Below, in pieces: positions 33,737 to 41,694 of a DNA stretch of 51,385 nucleotides (position 1 is its first letter; each line of letters begins with the position of its first letter). Position numbers and translations under genes: made by a program. The notes below the pieces were generated by a model. The model worked only from the letters and a program-made list of their open reading frames with translations, had not been told where the DNA came from and searched no databases. Source of the stretch: Candidatus Liptonbacteria bacterium. GTDB taxonomy: Bacteria; Patescibacteriota; Minisyncoccia; UBA6257; 2-01-FULL-56-20. The stretch covers positions 1-51,385 of the forward strand of contig VGJV01000002.1 of the NCBI GenBank assembly GCA_016867315.1. Reading direction: 5' to 3'.

Positions 33737-34078
33737 TTAATGGCCATTCCTTCGACCATACATTTCATCACGCATGGTCTTCAGGACAGCTTGAGGGCGG
33801 GCAACAAGTTCTTGTAACCCTCCAGCAAATCCTCTTGCTATAACCCCTCCAAGAGCAGTACTAGCCATAAGAGTCAAATTAGGATGCTGAAGAACAGTAT
33901 ACGAAAAAGCGTTTTGTGGAAAGTAAGTTACAGCTTTATTTAATTCCATCCCGACATAAGCGCCAACAGCACTTCCTAAAACAAATGCAGCATTGCGAAG
34001 TAGCCTTCCACGAGAAGAATTGATATACGTTGCTCTTTGTTGAGATTCTTTCAGAAACTCTTGAACAATCATTCTCAT
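33737..34078 (-). CDS. Small hypothetical membrane protein
   Basis: About 113 residues from ATG 34078. A helical cytoplasmic start is followed by two hydrophobic segments, AAFVLGSAVGAYVGM and LTLMASTALGGVIARGFAGG, and a basic tail. No family recognised. TTTTTAAAG on the minus strand at 34099-34107 is at leaderless distance from this ATG, which argues against the TTG at 34096. It lies between proS and tRNA-Arg. Confidence 0.58.
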   Translation of the reverse strand: MRMIVQEFLKESQQRATYINSSRGRLLRNAAFVLGSAVGAYVGMELNKAVTYFPQNAFSYTVLQHPNLTLMASTALGGVIARGFAGGLQELVARPQAVLKTMRDEMYGRRNGH

Positions 34079-34150
34079 AGAAATTTGATTGGACAATCCT
34101 TTAAAAACCCTTCCTAAAAAAAGTACCCATGTTCAGTAGAAAAAGAAATA

Positions 34151-34282
34151 CGGGTCCAGGAGGAATCGAACCCCCGTTACAGCGTTCCTTCGCTCCTTTC
34201 CAAAAGGGAGGTTGAACAAAAAGGAACAGTCGGGTTCCTTATACTCCGAAGCGCTGCGTTCTATCCACTAAACTATGGACCC
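34151..34282 (-). tRNA. tRNA-Arg (anticodon TCG) with a 60-base intron
   Basis: The acceptor stem GGGTCCA pairs with TGGACCC, discriminator G is at 34151 and no CCA is encoded. D arm GTTT/GAAC, anticodon stem CAGCG/CGCTG and T arm GGGGG/CCTCC with TTCGATT loop all form at standard distances. The anticodon loop CTTCGG breaks off after position 37 at 34246 and resumes with A at 34185, so the intron is 34186-34245. That site is typical for archaea. TTAAAAAA about 22-29 bases upstream can act as TATA box. Confidence 0.92.
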
Positions 34283-34328
34283 AACAAAAAGAGCCCAAAC
34301 ATCTTTTTTAATGCTTTGTATACAAATT

Positions 34329-34738
34329 CTAAGGCAATAATTTCAGACTTTCATCTTTCTTCAAGGCATAGTTCTTTCTCGAGTAATAAAGAGACACCAA
34401 CTCGTTTACTACCCAAGTCACTGCCAGCAACAGTGCGAAGAATGCTCCTCCGATGGGTGTAGCGTAGGCAGGCTATCACTTTCAAGATAACTCAGTATGC
34501 CTGCGATTACTCCGACAGTAGTTATCAAACGTAAAGAGCCGATAGAATTGCGAGTGCTTTCAGCACCCATCTCACCAAATCTGGCAATAGTCGCACCAAG
34601 ATAATTGTCAGTCATCTTCCAGAGTTCCTTGATATAGGACAAAGTATCTTCAAGAGTCTCATATTTATATGAGAATATTTGGTCAAGAGTTTCATCAATT
34701 TTCTGCGTATTTGCAATCTTTCCTCTTGTCCTCAGATA
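34329..34738 (-). pseudogene. Truncated, frameshifted copy of the gene at 35519-36175
   Basis: Nearly identical to 35519-35929 over 410 bases, starting at CTAAGGCAAT and stopping at CCTCAGATA in both. It covers the C-terminal two thirds of the membrane protein. One base is missing (GGGTGTAGCG here, GGGTGTAAGCG there), which breaks the frame; a few substitutions are scattered elsewhere. The collagen-like gene starts its 3' end 8 bases further on. This is a partial duplication, not an expressed gene. Confidence 0.9.
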
Positions 34739-34746
34739 TAACGCTT

Positions 34747-35178
34747 CTAATTCACGTTGGCACAGATAGCATAGGCAGTAACCGAATAATCACTATCAGG
34801 AGTTCCTGGAGGGACATGTAAGGAGCACGTCCATCCGTACTTTGTTTTATCTAAACTTATCCAAGGTTTATTATCTTCCATGAACTTACCATTGGGTCCA
34901 TCACACCCGCCGCCGATAACTTTCCTCCCTACAGGGCATTCGGCAGTTACCCCTGAAACTCTTACTGCTCCTCCCAGACTGACAGCATAAACATCCGCGT
35001 TTTCCTTTGTAACAACTTCATATCCCGAGATACCTGCAAGACCTGTCTCTCCTCGAGGTCCTTGCGGTCCTGTGAGGGGTCCATTAGGAGTAGCTACTAA
35101 ATACAAACTGAAGGCAGCAACAAGCAACGCAAGAAGAGAGAGAATCAAAGAGATATGCCCTGTTTTCATAACTTTCAT
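34747..35178 (-). CDS. Secreted or membrane-anchored protein with a short collagen-like stretch
   Basis: 143 residues. One N-terminal hydrophobic helix (about 8-30) acts as signal or anchor, followed by collagen-type Gly-x-y triplets (GPLTGPQGPRGETGLAG, about 33-50). The C-terminal domain has CPVGRKVIGGGC and VTAYAICANVN, a pattern common in surface and tail-fibre-like beta domains. It likely forms trimers on the cell surface, perhaps for contact with a host or surface; that is inference. It is the only whole gene between the two 410-bp repeats on its strand. Confidence 0.75.
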   Translation of the reverse strand: MKVMKTGHISLILSLLALLVAAFSLYLVATPNGPLTGPQGPRGETGLAGISGYEVVTKENADVYAVSLGGAVRVSGVTAECPVGRKVIGGGCDGPNGKFMEDNKPWISLDKTKYGWTCSLHVPPGTPDSDYSVTAYAICANVN

Positions 35179-35245
35179 AATATAAGAAGGTTTTTATATT
35201 TTAGCCTAGCCTTAGCTATGGTGAAAATTAGTCCATAAATTTCTC

Positions 35246-35522
35246 ATGGCTGGCCCTTACCCATCATCGCTACCAAAAAAACAAGTATCCTTTAGAGTTG
35301 CCAGAAAAGCCCGTACAATTCTCTGAAGGAACAAAACTGCTCCTTGATATATACAGTAGAATTGTAGCAATTGCAGACCAAAATGACGCATTGAAAAGAA
35401 GAAATGATAAATATGGCCCTATTGAGATGAAATTGCCAAGATCTAAGGAAATAATGCTTGCCAACAACAAAGATCAAGAATATCTTATTAAAGAACTATA
35501 CGGAGCAAGAATTTTGACCTAA
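35246..35522 (+). pseudogene. Small hypothetical gene with an apparent +/-1 frameshift in a run of seven A
   Basis: An ATG at 35246 opens MAGPYPSSLPKK, then the frame fails after A7 at 35275-35281. Removing one A joins it to the frame that continues KYPLELPEKPVQFSEG and runs to the stop at 35520-35522. The joined product would be about 91 residues, helical and charged. No family recognised. Without correction, only a TTG at 35298 starts the longer part (74 residues). The shift may be a sequencing slip or true decay. Its stop overlaps the first bases of the 410-bp repeat. Confidence 0.6.
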
Positions 35523-36175
35523 GGCAATAATTTCAGACTTTCATCTTTCTTCAAGGCATAGTTCTTTCTCGAGTAATAAAGAGATACCAACTCGTTTACT
35601 ACCCAAGTCACTGCCAGCAACAGTGCGAAGAATGCTCCTCCGATGGGTGTAAGCGTAGGCAGGCTATCTCTTCCAAGATAACCCAGTATGCCTGCGATTA
35701 CTCCGACAGTAGTTATCAAACGTAAAGAGCCGATAGAATTACGAGTGCTTTCAGCACCCATCTCACCAAATCTGGCAAGAGTCGCACCAAGATAATTGTC
35801 AGTCATCTTCCAGAGTTCCTTGATATAAGACAAAGTATCTTCAAGAGTCTCATATTTATATGAGAATATTTGGTCAAGAGTTTCATCAATTTTCTGCGTA
35901 TTTGCAATCTTTCCTCTTGTCCTCAGATAGGAAGCCATCTGGTTTATTCTGCTCTCTATCAGCTTTATTGTCTTTTGATAAGAGTCTAATTGCGCCCTGA
36001 ATCTCTTAATATCTCTTCCTCTTATTTTGCTTTTTTCTTTTATGTCAGCTATTTCAGTCCATATCATTCTATGTATTCTAAGATAAGAATGTAATTGTGA
36101 CTTGAATTCTCTAAAAAAAATCTGCGCTTCCACTATCTGTCTTATCTTCTCAAGGGGAGCCTTGCTCACTACCAA
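35519..36175 (-). CDS. Hypothetical coiled-coil protein with two C-terminal membrane helices
   Basis: 218 residues from TTG 36175, or 216 from GTG 36169; no ATG near the start. Residues 1-130 are helical coiled coil (for example QKTIKLIESRINQMASYL). Two membrane helices follow near 155-170 and 180-197, then a basic tail. No family recognised. Its last 411 bases are copied at 34329-34738, so the gene took part in a local rearrangement. Confidence 0.65.
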   Translation of the reverse strand: MVVSKAPLEKIRQIVEAQIFFREFKSQLHSYLRIHRMIWTEIADIKEKSKIRGRDIKRFRAQLDSYQKTIKLIESRINQMASYLRTRGKIANTQKIDETLDQIFSYKYETLEDTLSYIKELWKMTDNYLGATLARFGEMGAESTRNSIGSLRLITTVGVIAGILGYLGRDSLPTLTPIGGAFFALLLAVTWVVNELVSLYYSRKNYALKKDESLKLLP

Positions 36176-36216
36176 TATTATCCTTTTAGTCTTGTAGACC
36201 GTGGCTTGGCTAGATT

Positions 36217-36387
36217 CTAATACTGAATATGAATGTAGGCCTCTTTCACTAAAAAATCGAGATACTTATCCTTGTTAGCATTTTTAGCGATTAATATAAA
36301 TGGAAGCAAGGTATGTATCTTTGCCATTTCCTTGGGAACAGGGGCACCTCTGCTGAAAAGATATTTTAGAGCAGGAGAAAGCCTCCT
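36217..36387 (-). pseudogene. C-terminal remnant of an unknown gene at the block boundary
   Basis: An open frame of 56 codons with stop at 36217 and an in-frame TAG at 36388-36390. It reads smoothly upstream of its only ATG (36327), for example SPALKYLFSRGAPVPKE, which suggests that the N-terminal part was lost. It is the last A+T-rich sequence before the G+C-rich purine block. The family is not recognised. Confidence 0.5.
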
Positions 36388-36427
36388 CTACAAAACTACT
36401 TAATCAAAAAATTCTCTAGTAAGGTTT
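36388..36427. other. Transition point between the archaeal-like and bacterial-like parts
   Basis: Composition changes sharply from A+T-rich to the G+C-rich start of the purine block (CCCTCCCCCGGCCCGCCG at about 36431). Upstream a frame is cut at 36390; downstream the purM end begins. No inverted repeats, direct repeats or tRNA end mark the point. Confidence 0.5.
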
Positions 36428-37549
36428 CTACCCCTCCCCCGGCCCGCCGAGCGTAATATTCTCCGGCTCAAAGAATACTCTCCGATCGCCTTCTTCCACC
36501 ATTCCCACTTCCTTGAGTTCGTATCCTGCCTTTTTTCCAATTGTGAGTACCCGTTGTACCTCCTGCGGAGGTAGAAAGATATAGTACCCCGCTCCCCAAT
36601 TGAACGTCTTCAAACAATCTTTAAGCGCCACTCCTAACTCTCGCATAAACTGCATCAAAGGATGCACCGGCACCCACGAGTGAATCCGATAGTTATACGG
36701 CCGCTTATCAAACGCAATTTTCCCCACGCCATCTCCCGTCCCCGGAAGCAAGGCATGAATATCCACCTTCTCCGCGAGTAAGGCTTCGACGAGCGCCACA
36801 TACGACCGCGTGGGAATAAGAATTTCTTCTCCAAGCGTTTTGCCGTTCGGCAATTTCGTCAAAAACTTTTCCGGCAATTCCATCGCTTTTTTGATCGCGA
36901 GGGAAATCCCGTTCGAATGAATCCCCGAAGAAGTAACCGCAACGATCCGGTCTCCGGGCACAAGTTTCTTCCCGGTAATCAAATTTTCTTTGGGCGCGAT
37001 GATTCCCGTGGTACACCCCGAAAGGGTCGCGACCATCTCGACGGGGGGCTTCGGATTCACAATATAAGTAACCGAGGCGGACTCCCCCGCAGGCATCGCC
37101 ATCCCAACTTCTTCGCAAATTTTGAGAAACCCGGCCGCTAAATCCCTCGCCCGGTTCTCGTCCGAGTACCACGCACTGTTCGAGGCTTCGATCTGATCGG
37201 TAAAAACCACCGGCAACGCTCCCTGCGCCAAACAATCGTTTACCGTCATCATCGCGGTATCGATCGCAATCGCATCGTAGTAAGTTTTATGTTTATCTCC
37301 GGAGAATTGCCGCATCCATTCCGCAATCCAGTTTTTATTTCCTAAATCTTCCTGCGTCTGGCACCAGATGTGCGATTGGTTTCCTCGATATTCAAATACC
37401 GCCCCGTGCGCCCCCGTCGCTTCTTCGGTAATAAACACTCCCCGCTTTTCCGGGAACTTTAAAGTTTTCCGCCCCGCGCGCACCATGTGCTGCTTGAAGG
37501 GCTCCATCTGGACATAGTCCACTCCCGCTTTTGCGTATTCGCTCTGCAT
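36428..37549 (-). CDS. purM: Phosphoribosylformylglycinamidine cyclo-ligase (AIR synthetase)
   Basis: Closes the imidazole ring to give AIR, using ATP. 373 residues. Family blocks: AIDTAMMTVNDCLAQGALP near 97, VAVTSSGIHSNGISLA near 204, the Gly-rich LLPGTGDGVGKI near 270, and NWGAGYYIF near 322, where classical PurM has F-N-x-G-x-G. It is divergent but complete. Followed at once by the composition break; a terminator at 37600-37648 separates it from the protease gene, so it may have its own promoter. Part of the bacterial-like purine block. Confidence 0.9.
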   Translation of the reverse strand: MQSEYAKAGVDYVQMEPFKQHMVRAGRKTLKFPEKRGVFITEEATGAHGAVFEYRGNQSHIWCQTQEDLGNKNWIAEWMRQFSGDKHKTYYDAIAIDTAMMTVNDCLAQGALPVVFTDQIEASNSAWYSDENRARDLAAGFLKICEEVGMAMPAGESASVTYIVNPKPPVEMVATLSGCTTGIIAPKENLITGKKLVPGDRIVAVTSSGIHSNGISLAIKKAMELPEKFLTKLPNGKTLGEEILIPTRSYVALVEALLAEKVDIHALLPGTGDGVGKIAFDKRPYNYRIHSWVPVHPLMQFMRELGVALKDCLKTFNWGAGYYIFLPPQEVQRVLTIGKKAGYELKEVGMVEEGDRRVFFEPENITLGGPGEG

Positions 37550-37599
37550 AGAAAGTAAAAATTAGAAAATAGAAAGTAGAATGATTAGAACTAGAATAG

Positions 37600-37648
37600 C
37601 ACTGTCCCAAGAAAAACGGAAAGCGGCGCGAGGTTACCCAAGCGCCGC
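37600..37648 (-). terminator. Rho-independent terminator after the protease gene
   Basis: On the minus strand GCGGCGC and GCGCCGC (37623-37648) form a perfect stem with a 12-base loop, followed by a T-rich stretch TTTCCGTTTTTCTT. It lies 19 bases past the stop of the protease gene. This is a bacterial-type signal. Confidence 0.7.
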
Positions 37649-37667
37649 CCGTGTTTAACATTGCACT

Positions 37668-38444
37668 TCAATGCAACTTGATTTTGACCGAGGTCATAAG
37701 CGCAAATCCACCACTGCGCGGTGTAATGCCTAATCTGCGCTGCATCTCTCCATCTATGAAGGTGAGACGACTCATGATGAATGTGGAATCGCGGCACACA
37801 AAGCTCGAACCGCTTTCGGCTGGAGTAGGATCGTAATCCATAATGAGAAACTTCTCTGCAGTAGGATCAGTGGAATCGACAGACGTTCCAATCACGTTAT
37901 ACCGTTCTCCGGTAATTTGAGATTGTGCAATAACCGACTCTGTGATTCTGGCAAAGTCAGCTTTTCCCGTTACATCTGTCTTTCCAAACCACAATTGTGG
38001 TATTAGCCGTGCTTCACCCACCATCGCAACCGCCGCATCATTCTTGGGAGAAGGAAGCGACACGCTTTGAATTGCCCATACACGCCCCGAAAAATTTTCC
38101 GGCAGGACAATCGTGACGTAGTAGAAACCCGAACGCAAGAAAACATGAGCGGATGTAACCACCAGTTCAGGACCATTCGCGCCCATAAACGCCGTCCCCG
38201 AGGCAGTCCAAGTTCCCGCAATATCATTAGAATCAACTCCTTTGGGATTCATGGAAATATGAACGGGAAAACGATCAGGCAGGAGAGGGTCCTTCAAGCG
38301 ATGCGCCATAAGGTAGTGGTAACGCTTGATGATATCCGCACTCGTAGGAATGGGATTCTGAATTTTCACCGGGAACACCCAGAAGATGGCGATCGAGATG
38401 CAGATTGGAATCAAAACCAATAAAAAAACATATTTAGTTTTCAT
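37668..38444 (-). CDS. Membrane-anchored trypsin-like serine protease
   Basis: 258 residues. One membrane helix (about 5-24) and then a chymotrypsin-fold domain outside the membrane. The catalytic triad can be read as His100 in VVTSAHVF, Asp136 in PKNDAAVAM and Ser211 in PAESGSSF, in the right order and spacing; SGTAFM before the His is the usual opening strand. No PDZ domain. ATG 38444 precedes the membrane helix. It sits between purE and purM on the same strand, with terminators on both sides, so it is an independent unit. Role unknown. Confidence 0.8.
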   Translation of the reverse strand: MKTKYVFLLVLIPICISIAIFWVFPVKIQNPIPTSADIIKRYHYLMAHRLKDPLLPDRFPVHISMNPKGVDSNDIAGTWTASGTAFMGANGPELVVTSAHVFLRSGFYYVTIVLPENFSGRVWAIQSVSLPSPKNDAAVAMVGEARLIPQLWFGKTDVTGKADFARITESVIAQSQITGERYNVIGTSVDSTDPTAEKFLIMDYDPTPAESGSSFVCRDSTFIMSRLTFIDGEMQRRLGITPRSGGFALMTSVKIKLH

Positions 38445-38469
38445 AGAGCAGTGGAAAGAATACAAATTC

Positions 38470-38491
38470 AGCCTCTGAATGTCAAGAGGCT
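38470..38491 (-). terminator. Hairpin terminator after purE
   Basis: AGCCTCT (38470-38476) and AGAGGCT (38485-38491) pair around an 8-base loop, just past the purE stop on the minus strand. The following stretch is only moderately T-rich, so termination may be partial. Confidence 0.55.
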
Positions 38492-38519
38492 ATTTATAAA
38501 ACATTCTATTTTTTACTCT

Positions 38520-39047
38520 CTATTTTCTACTCTCTTCTGCAAGATATTTCTCAAACCCCTCCTCTTCCAATTTCTGCGCTTTTTCTAACACCGCTTTCTC
38601 TAAATTCTCCCGATAAGTATCAAGCTGTTCTTGCAACTTCTTATCCCCTGTCGCAAGAATCCGCACCGCGAGGAGTCCCGCATTTTTAGCTCCGTTGATC
38701 GCCACCGTCGCCACGGGAATCCCACCGGGCATTTGCACAATCGAAAAAAGTGAATCGATCCCTTTCATTGTAGAAGTTTTAATAGGCACCCCGACGACCG
38801 GCAACGAAGTCATCGACGCCGTCATCCCCGGCAAATGCGCCGCCCCTCCCGCGCCCGCGATAATGACTTTAAGTCCCCGCTCCGCCGCGGACTTCGCATA
38901 CTCATTCATTCGATCCACAGTTCGATGAGCCGAGACCACCGTCACTTCGTGCGGCACGCCGAATTCCTCGAGCACTTTCGCCGCCTCTTGCATCACCGGC
39001 AAATCCGAATCCGAACCCATAATGATCCCTACGAGTGGTTTATCCAT
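38520..39047 (-). CDS. purE: N5-carboxyaminoimidazole ribonucleotide mutase
   Basis: Converts N5-CAIR to CAIR, working with PurK. 175 residues from ATG 39047, class I type. [16 protein letters not shown] opens the protein and [11 protein letters not shown] carries the catalytic His; GGAAHLPGM and PVVGVPIKT complete the active site. A longer frame to 39122 reads into the upstream gene and is rejected. The ATG overlaps the M24-like stop by 8 bases, so the two are translationally coupled. Confidence 0.95.
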   Translation of the reverse strand: MDKPLVGIIMGSDSDLPVMQEAAKVLEEFGVPHEVTVVSAHRTVDRMNEYAKSAAERGLKVIIAGAGGAAHLPGMTASMTSLPVVGVPIKTSTMKGIDSLFSIVQMPGGIPVATVAINGAKNAGLLAVRILATGDKKLQEQLDTYRENLEKAVLEKAQKLEEEGFEKYLAEESRK

Positions 39048-39882
39048 AATTGCTCTTAATGTAATCCATTCCCGCCGCTTTGAATATCCCATCGAAATTC
39101 GAGAGGATTTTTTTCTCTCCATTCGAAAAAGTCACCATAAGATGCACAAACACATTGGGTAGTTCTGGCATTTCCGGATTCATCAGCCGCGCCTCGAATG
39201 TAAATGCGCACGATTCGGGAATTTTGAAAGTTTCAAGCTCATTAATATACACCCGCTTCGAGCGAATAGTTTCTCGCACTTCTTCAAAAGAATTACCGAA
39301 TGAAATCGGCTCCCCATACGAACCGGGTACCGTGTGTCCCAAATTGGTTTTTAATGGATCGTGATTCGTCGTCATCCACCCGATCACCCGCCACTGACTT
39401 GCAAAATGTTGCATCGCCGCCGCAAATAATTCTCGGAAACTCATTCCTACCTCTGCGAGTGCTGCTGCGTCATATATCATCTTATAAGTATTCGAAATAT
39501 GCTCCCGAACTTTCTCATCTGTCCCCCGATACACGGTGCATCCCAGATCTCCGATCATCCCTGTAGCCTTGTCCACCGTCGAAGCATAAAGAATACTTAC
39601 CGACTCCGCGGTCATTGGCACCGATTCTTGCGGAGCTGACTCCGGCTTTCGAAGCGTCTCGAATTTCAACCGATCATAAGGAGCTTCTGCCGCAAGCACT
39701 CCTATTCCCCCTGCGGGAGGGTCATACCACCCGGTCGGATAAAACTGCGGATATTGCGAAATATTCGCGAGAATCCGATCCCGCATTCCCGCCTCGGAAA
39801 TTCCCTCTACGCCTTTGAGCGCTTCGGCCATAATATCTCCAGTGAGCTTCCGCGATTCAATAATAGTCTGAATCCGATCCAT
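39040..39882 (-). CDS. M24 (creatinase/aminopeptidase) fold-like protein in the purine cluster
   Basis: 280 residues. The middle reads like an M24 pita-bread domain: [21 protein letters not shown] near residue 108, and a [12 protein letters not shown] helix near 145, as in methionine and Xaa-Pro aminopeptidases. The metal-site motifs are altered: NLGHTVPG stands where GHGIG-type His would be, and other ligands are unclear. It may have lost peptidase activity. It is coupled to purE (8-base overlap) and starts 8 bases after purK, so it belongs to the same operon. The function is unknown; a link to purine synthesis is inferred from position. Confidence 0.65.
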   Translation of the reverse strand: MDRIQTIIESRKLTGDIMAEALKGVEGISEAGMRDRILANISQYPQFYPTGWYDPPAGGIGVLAAEAPYDRLKFETLRKPESAPQESVPMTAESVSILYASTVDKATGMIGDLGCTVYRGTDEKVREHISNTYKMIYDAAALAEVGMSFRELFAAAMQHFASQWRVIGWMTTNHDPLKTNLGHTVPGSYGEPISFGNSFEEVRETIRSKRVYINELETFKIPESCAFTFEARLMNPEMPELPNVFVHLMVTFSNGEKKILSNFDGIFKAAGMDYIKSNYG

Positions 39883-39890
39883 TAGTTTGA

Positions 39891-41051
39891 TTATATAGAA
39901 ATTTTACTCCTCGCTTCCTCTGCTCTCCGACGCGCCTCTTCTATAGTTTCTCCGATGGCGGTCACATGCCCCATTTTTCGCTCGGGCTTCGTTTCTTGTT
40001 TGCCATAGAGATGCACGCGCACACCGGGCACTTTATGGGCCTCCTCCACTCCTTTTGGCTCCGCCGGGCCGCTCCGGTCTCCTAAAATATTCACCATCAC
40101 TGCCGCCGGCACATTCATCTCCGCAGATTCAAGCGGCATTCCGGTAATCGCCCGAATATGCTGCGTGAACTGCGACGTAAGGCACGCCTCAATCGTAAGA
40201 TGTCCGCTGTTGTGCACCCTCGGCGCAATTTCGTTTATCAAAATTTCATATCCCTCGCCTCCGCTCGGGATTCTTGATTCCTTTGGAACCAAGAACATTT
40301 CGATTCCGAATACGCCTACTCCCTTGAGTTCTTGGAGGACCCGGCTTGCGACGCGCTGCGCCTCCTTGCGCGCCGCCTCGCCCACAGGCGCCGGCGCGAT
40401 CACCACATGGCAAATATTATTGCGGTGCATGGTCTCCACGGGCATGTAGGAAACAATCTCGCCCGTGGTGCCTCTCGCGACCACTACCGAAAGTTCTTTC
40501 GTGAACGGCACCCACTTTTCTACATAGCACGGGGACTTCGATAACTTTTGAAAGCCCTTTTTAATTTCCTCCTCCTTAGTTACGCAAAAATTTCCACGCC
40601 CGTCATACCCGCCCTCCCGCGCCTTGAGCACGAAAGGGTACCCAAAACTCTTTGTTACCTCCCGTATTTCCTCTTCCGAATGTACCGAAACAAAATCGGC
40701 GGTAGGAATTCCCGCCGCACGCAAAAATTCTTTCTGCCGCAATTTGTCTTTGATAATCTCCAAAGTCTCGGGCGAAGGATTCACGCTCTTCCCCTCCGTC
40801 ATAAGCTCCTTCAAAACTTCGTGATTCACGTGCTCCAATTCAAAGGTAATAAAGTCACTCTGCGTGGCAAGTTCTCGAATCGCCTTCGCGTCTTTAAAAC
40901 CTGCGACAATCTGCCCATCTGCAACTTGTGCCGCGGGACTCCCCGGCGTGGGATCGAGTACCACGACACTAAACCCCAATGCATGCGCCGCCATCGTGAG
41001 CATCCGCCCCAATTGTCCTCCGCCCACGATCCCGATTCGCTTCCTGTTCAT
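39891..41051 (-). CDS. purK: N5-carboxyaminoimidazole ribonucleotide synthase
   Basis: ATP-grasp enzyme adding CO2 to AIR. 386 residues. GIVGGGQLGRMLTMAAHALG is the N-terminal nucleotide fold, FELEHVNHEVL near 72, KAREGGYDGRGN near 140 is the ATP-grasp lysine region, and NEIAPRVHNSGHLTIEA near 273 holds the metal ligands. Complete and of normal length. It sits upstream of the M24-like gene and purE, with a strong hairpin (41077-41108) between it and the kinase-like gene. Confidence 0.95.
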   Translation of the reverse strand: MNRKRIGIVGGGQLGRMLTMAAHALGFSVVVLDPTPGSPAAQVADGQIVAGFKDAKAIRELATQSDFITFELEHVNHEVLKELMTEGKSVNPSPETLEIIKDKLRQKEFLRAAGIPTADFVSVHSEEEIREVTKSFGYPFVLKAREGGYDGRGNFCVTKEEEIKKGFQKLSKSPCYVEKWVPFTKELSVVVARGTTGEIVSYMPVETMHRNNICHVVIAPAPVGEAARKEAQRVASRVLQELKGVGVFGIEMFLVPKESRIPSGGEGYEILINEIAPRVHNSGHLTIEACLTSQFTQHIRAITGMPLESAEMNVPAAVMVNILGDRSGPAEPKGVEEAHKVPGVRVHLYGKQETKPERKMGHVTAIGETIEEARRRAEEARSKISI

Positions 41052-41076
41052 TGCCTATGACTATACCGGAAAAGCA

Positions 41077-41108
41077 AAGAGGCTGAAAGGAAATCCCTTC
41101 AGCCTCTT
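41077..41108 (-). terminator. Hairpin terminator or attenuator upstream of purK
   Basis: AAGAGGCTGAA (41077-41087) and TTCAGCCTCTT (41098-41108) form a perfect 11-bp stem, extended by GG/CC. On the minus strand it follows the kinase-like gene and is trailed by TTTGCTTTTCC. It could end that transcript or act before purK. Confidence 0.65.
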
Positions 41109-41119
41109 GGCATGAATGG

Positions 41120-41590
41120 CTAAATACTGATCGTGGGAGCTTCTTGAAGAAATATCACGACAGTGCGGATAACCTTTTGGGCAGTGAATTCCAACTGCCC
41201 TTCTTCATTGGCATAGACCAAATGAAAAATGGGGTGCTGTAAAAGGCGCGGAAATTGGGCCGCCGGATCTTCCCGCAACCAAGCTTGGATCACGCGACGT
41301 TTATAATCGGGAAACATTTCCCGCAATCTTCGTTCTCGCTCTGCAAGCGAAGCGCGAATAAATATCCGCAATGTTTTGTCTCCCTTCTCCGTCAGCAAAT
41401 CCAGTGTTCTGGCTTCTTGAGGACTTACCTCCATAGCTACTTGCGCAGAACCCGCAAGTGAATCCTGCACCATCCCAAAAGGATGTCCGTTCCTCTCCAC
41501 GCAGCGAACTATGGGAAAGGCTTCCTGAATTCGTTTCAAAATCTGTGTTTTCCCCGCTCCTCGGCAACCGGAAATAGTGATAAGTTTCAT
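41120..41590 (-). CDS. Small P-loop NTPase, guanylate kinase-like
   Basis: 156 residues. Walker A GCRGAGKT at residues 8-15, followed by a stretch like nucleoside monophosphate kinases (RCVERNGHPFG, IFIRASLAERERRL). The lid and base-binding residues of guanylate kinase are not clear, so the substrate is open. GGGAGGAT lies directly before the ATG, a bacterial-style ribosome site although close. It lies between purK and purD, with hairpins on both sides. Confidence 0.68.
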   Translation of the reverse strand: MKLITISGCRGAGKTQILKRIQEAFPIVRCVERNGHPFGMVQDSLAGSAQVAMEVSPQEARTLDLLTEKGDKTLRIFIRASLAERERRLREMFPDYKRRVIQAWLREDPAAQFPRLLQHPIFHLVYANEEGQLEFTAQKVIRTVVIFLQEAPTISI

Positions 41591-41631
41591 ATCCTCCCGC
41601 TCGTTGGTTTGGTTTTTACAAAATAGCGAAA

Positions 41632-41653
41632 GCCACTACTCTCAAAAAGTGGC
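41632..41653 (-). terminator. Hairpin terminator after purD
   Basis: GCCACT (41632-41637) and AGTGGC (41648-41653) pair around a 10-base loop. On the minus strand it lies 42 bases past the purD stop and is followed by TTTCGCTATTTTG. Confidence 0.6.
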
Positions 41654-41694
41654 CCTACAACTGCTTCTAGCCTATCTCTCTTTTTGCGCCTTCG

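Noticed and set aside
34151-34282. tRNA-Arg as integration site for the right-hand part
   Set aside because: No copy of the tRNA 3' end occurs near 36.4 kb or later, and whole archaeal-type sequence lies between.
34329-35929. 410-bp repeats as attachment sites for the purine block
   Set aside because: They do not flank the purine block, and each is simply part of one gene; the second lies wholly left of the joint.
36708-37235. 175-residue minus-strand frame inside purM
   Set aside because: It overlaps purM in another frame, is Arg/Gly-rich shadow sequence and has no conserved motif.
38520-39122. Longer PurE starting at 39122
   Set aside because: The first 25 residues read into the M24-like gene and have no family match; the normal PurE start is at 39047.
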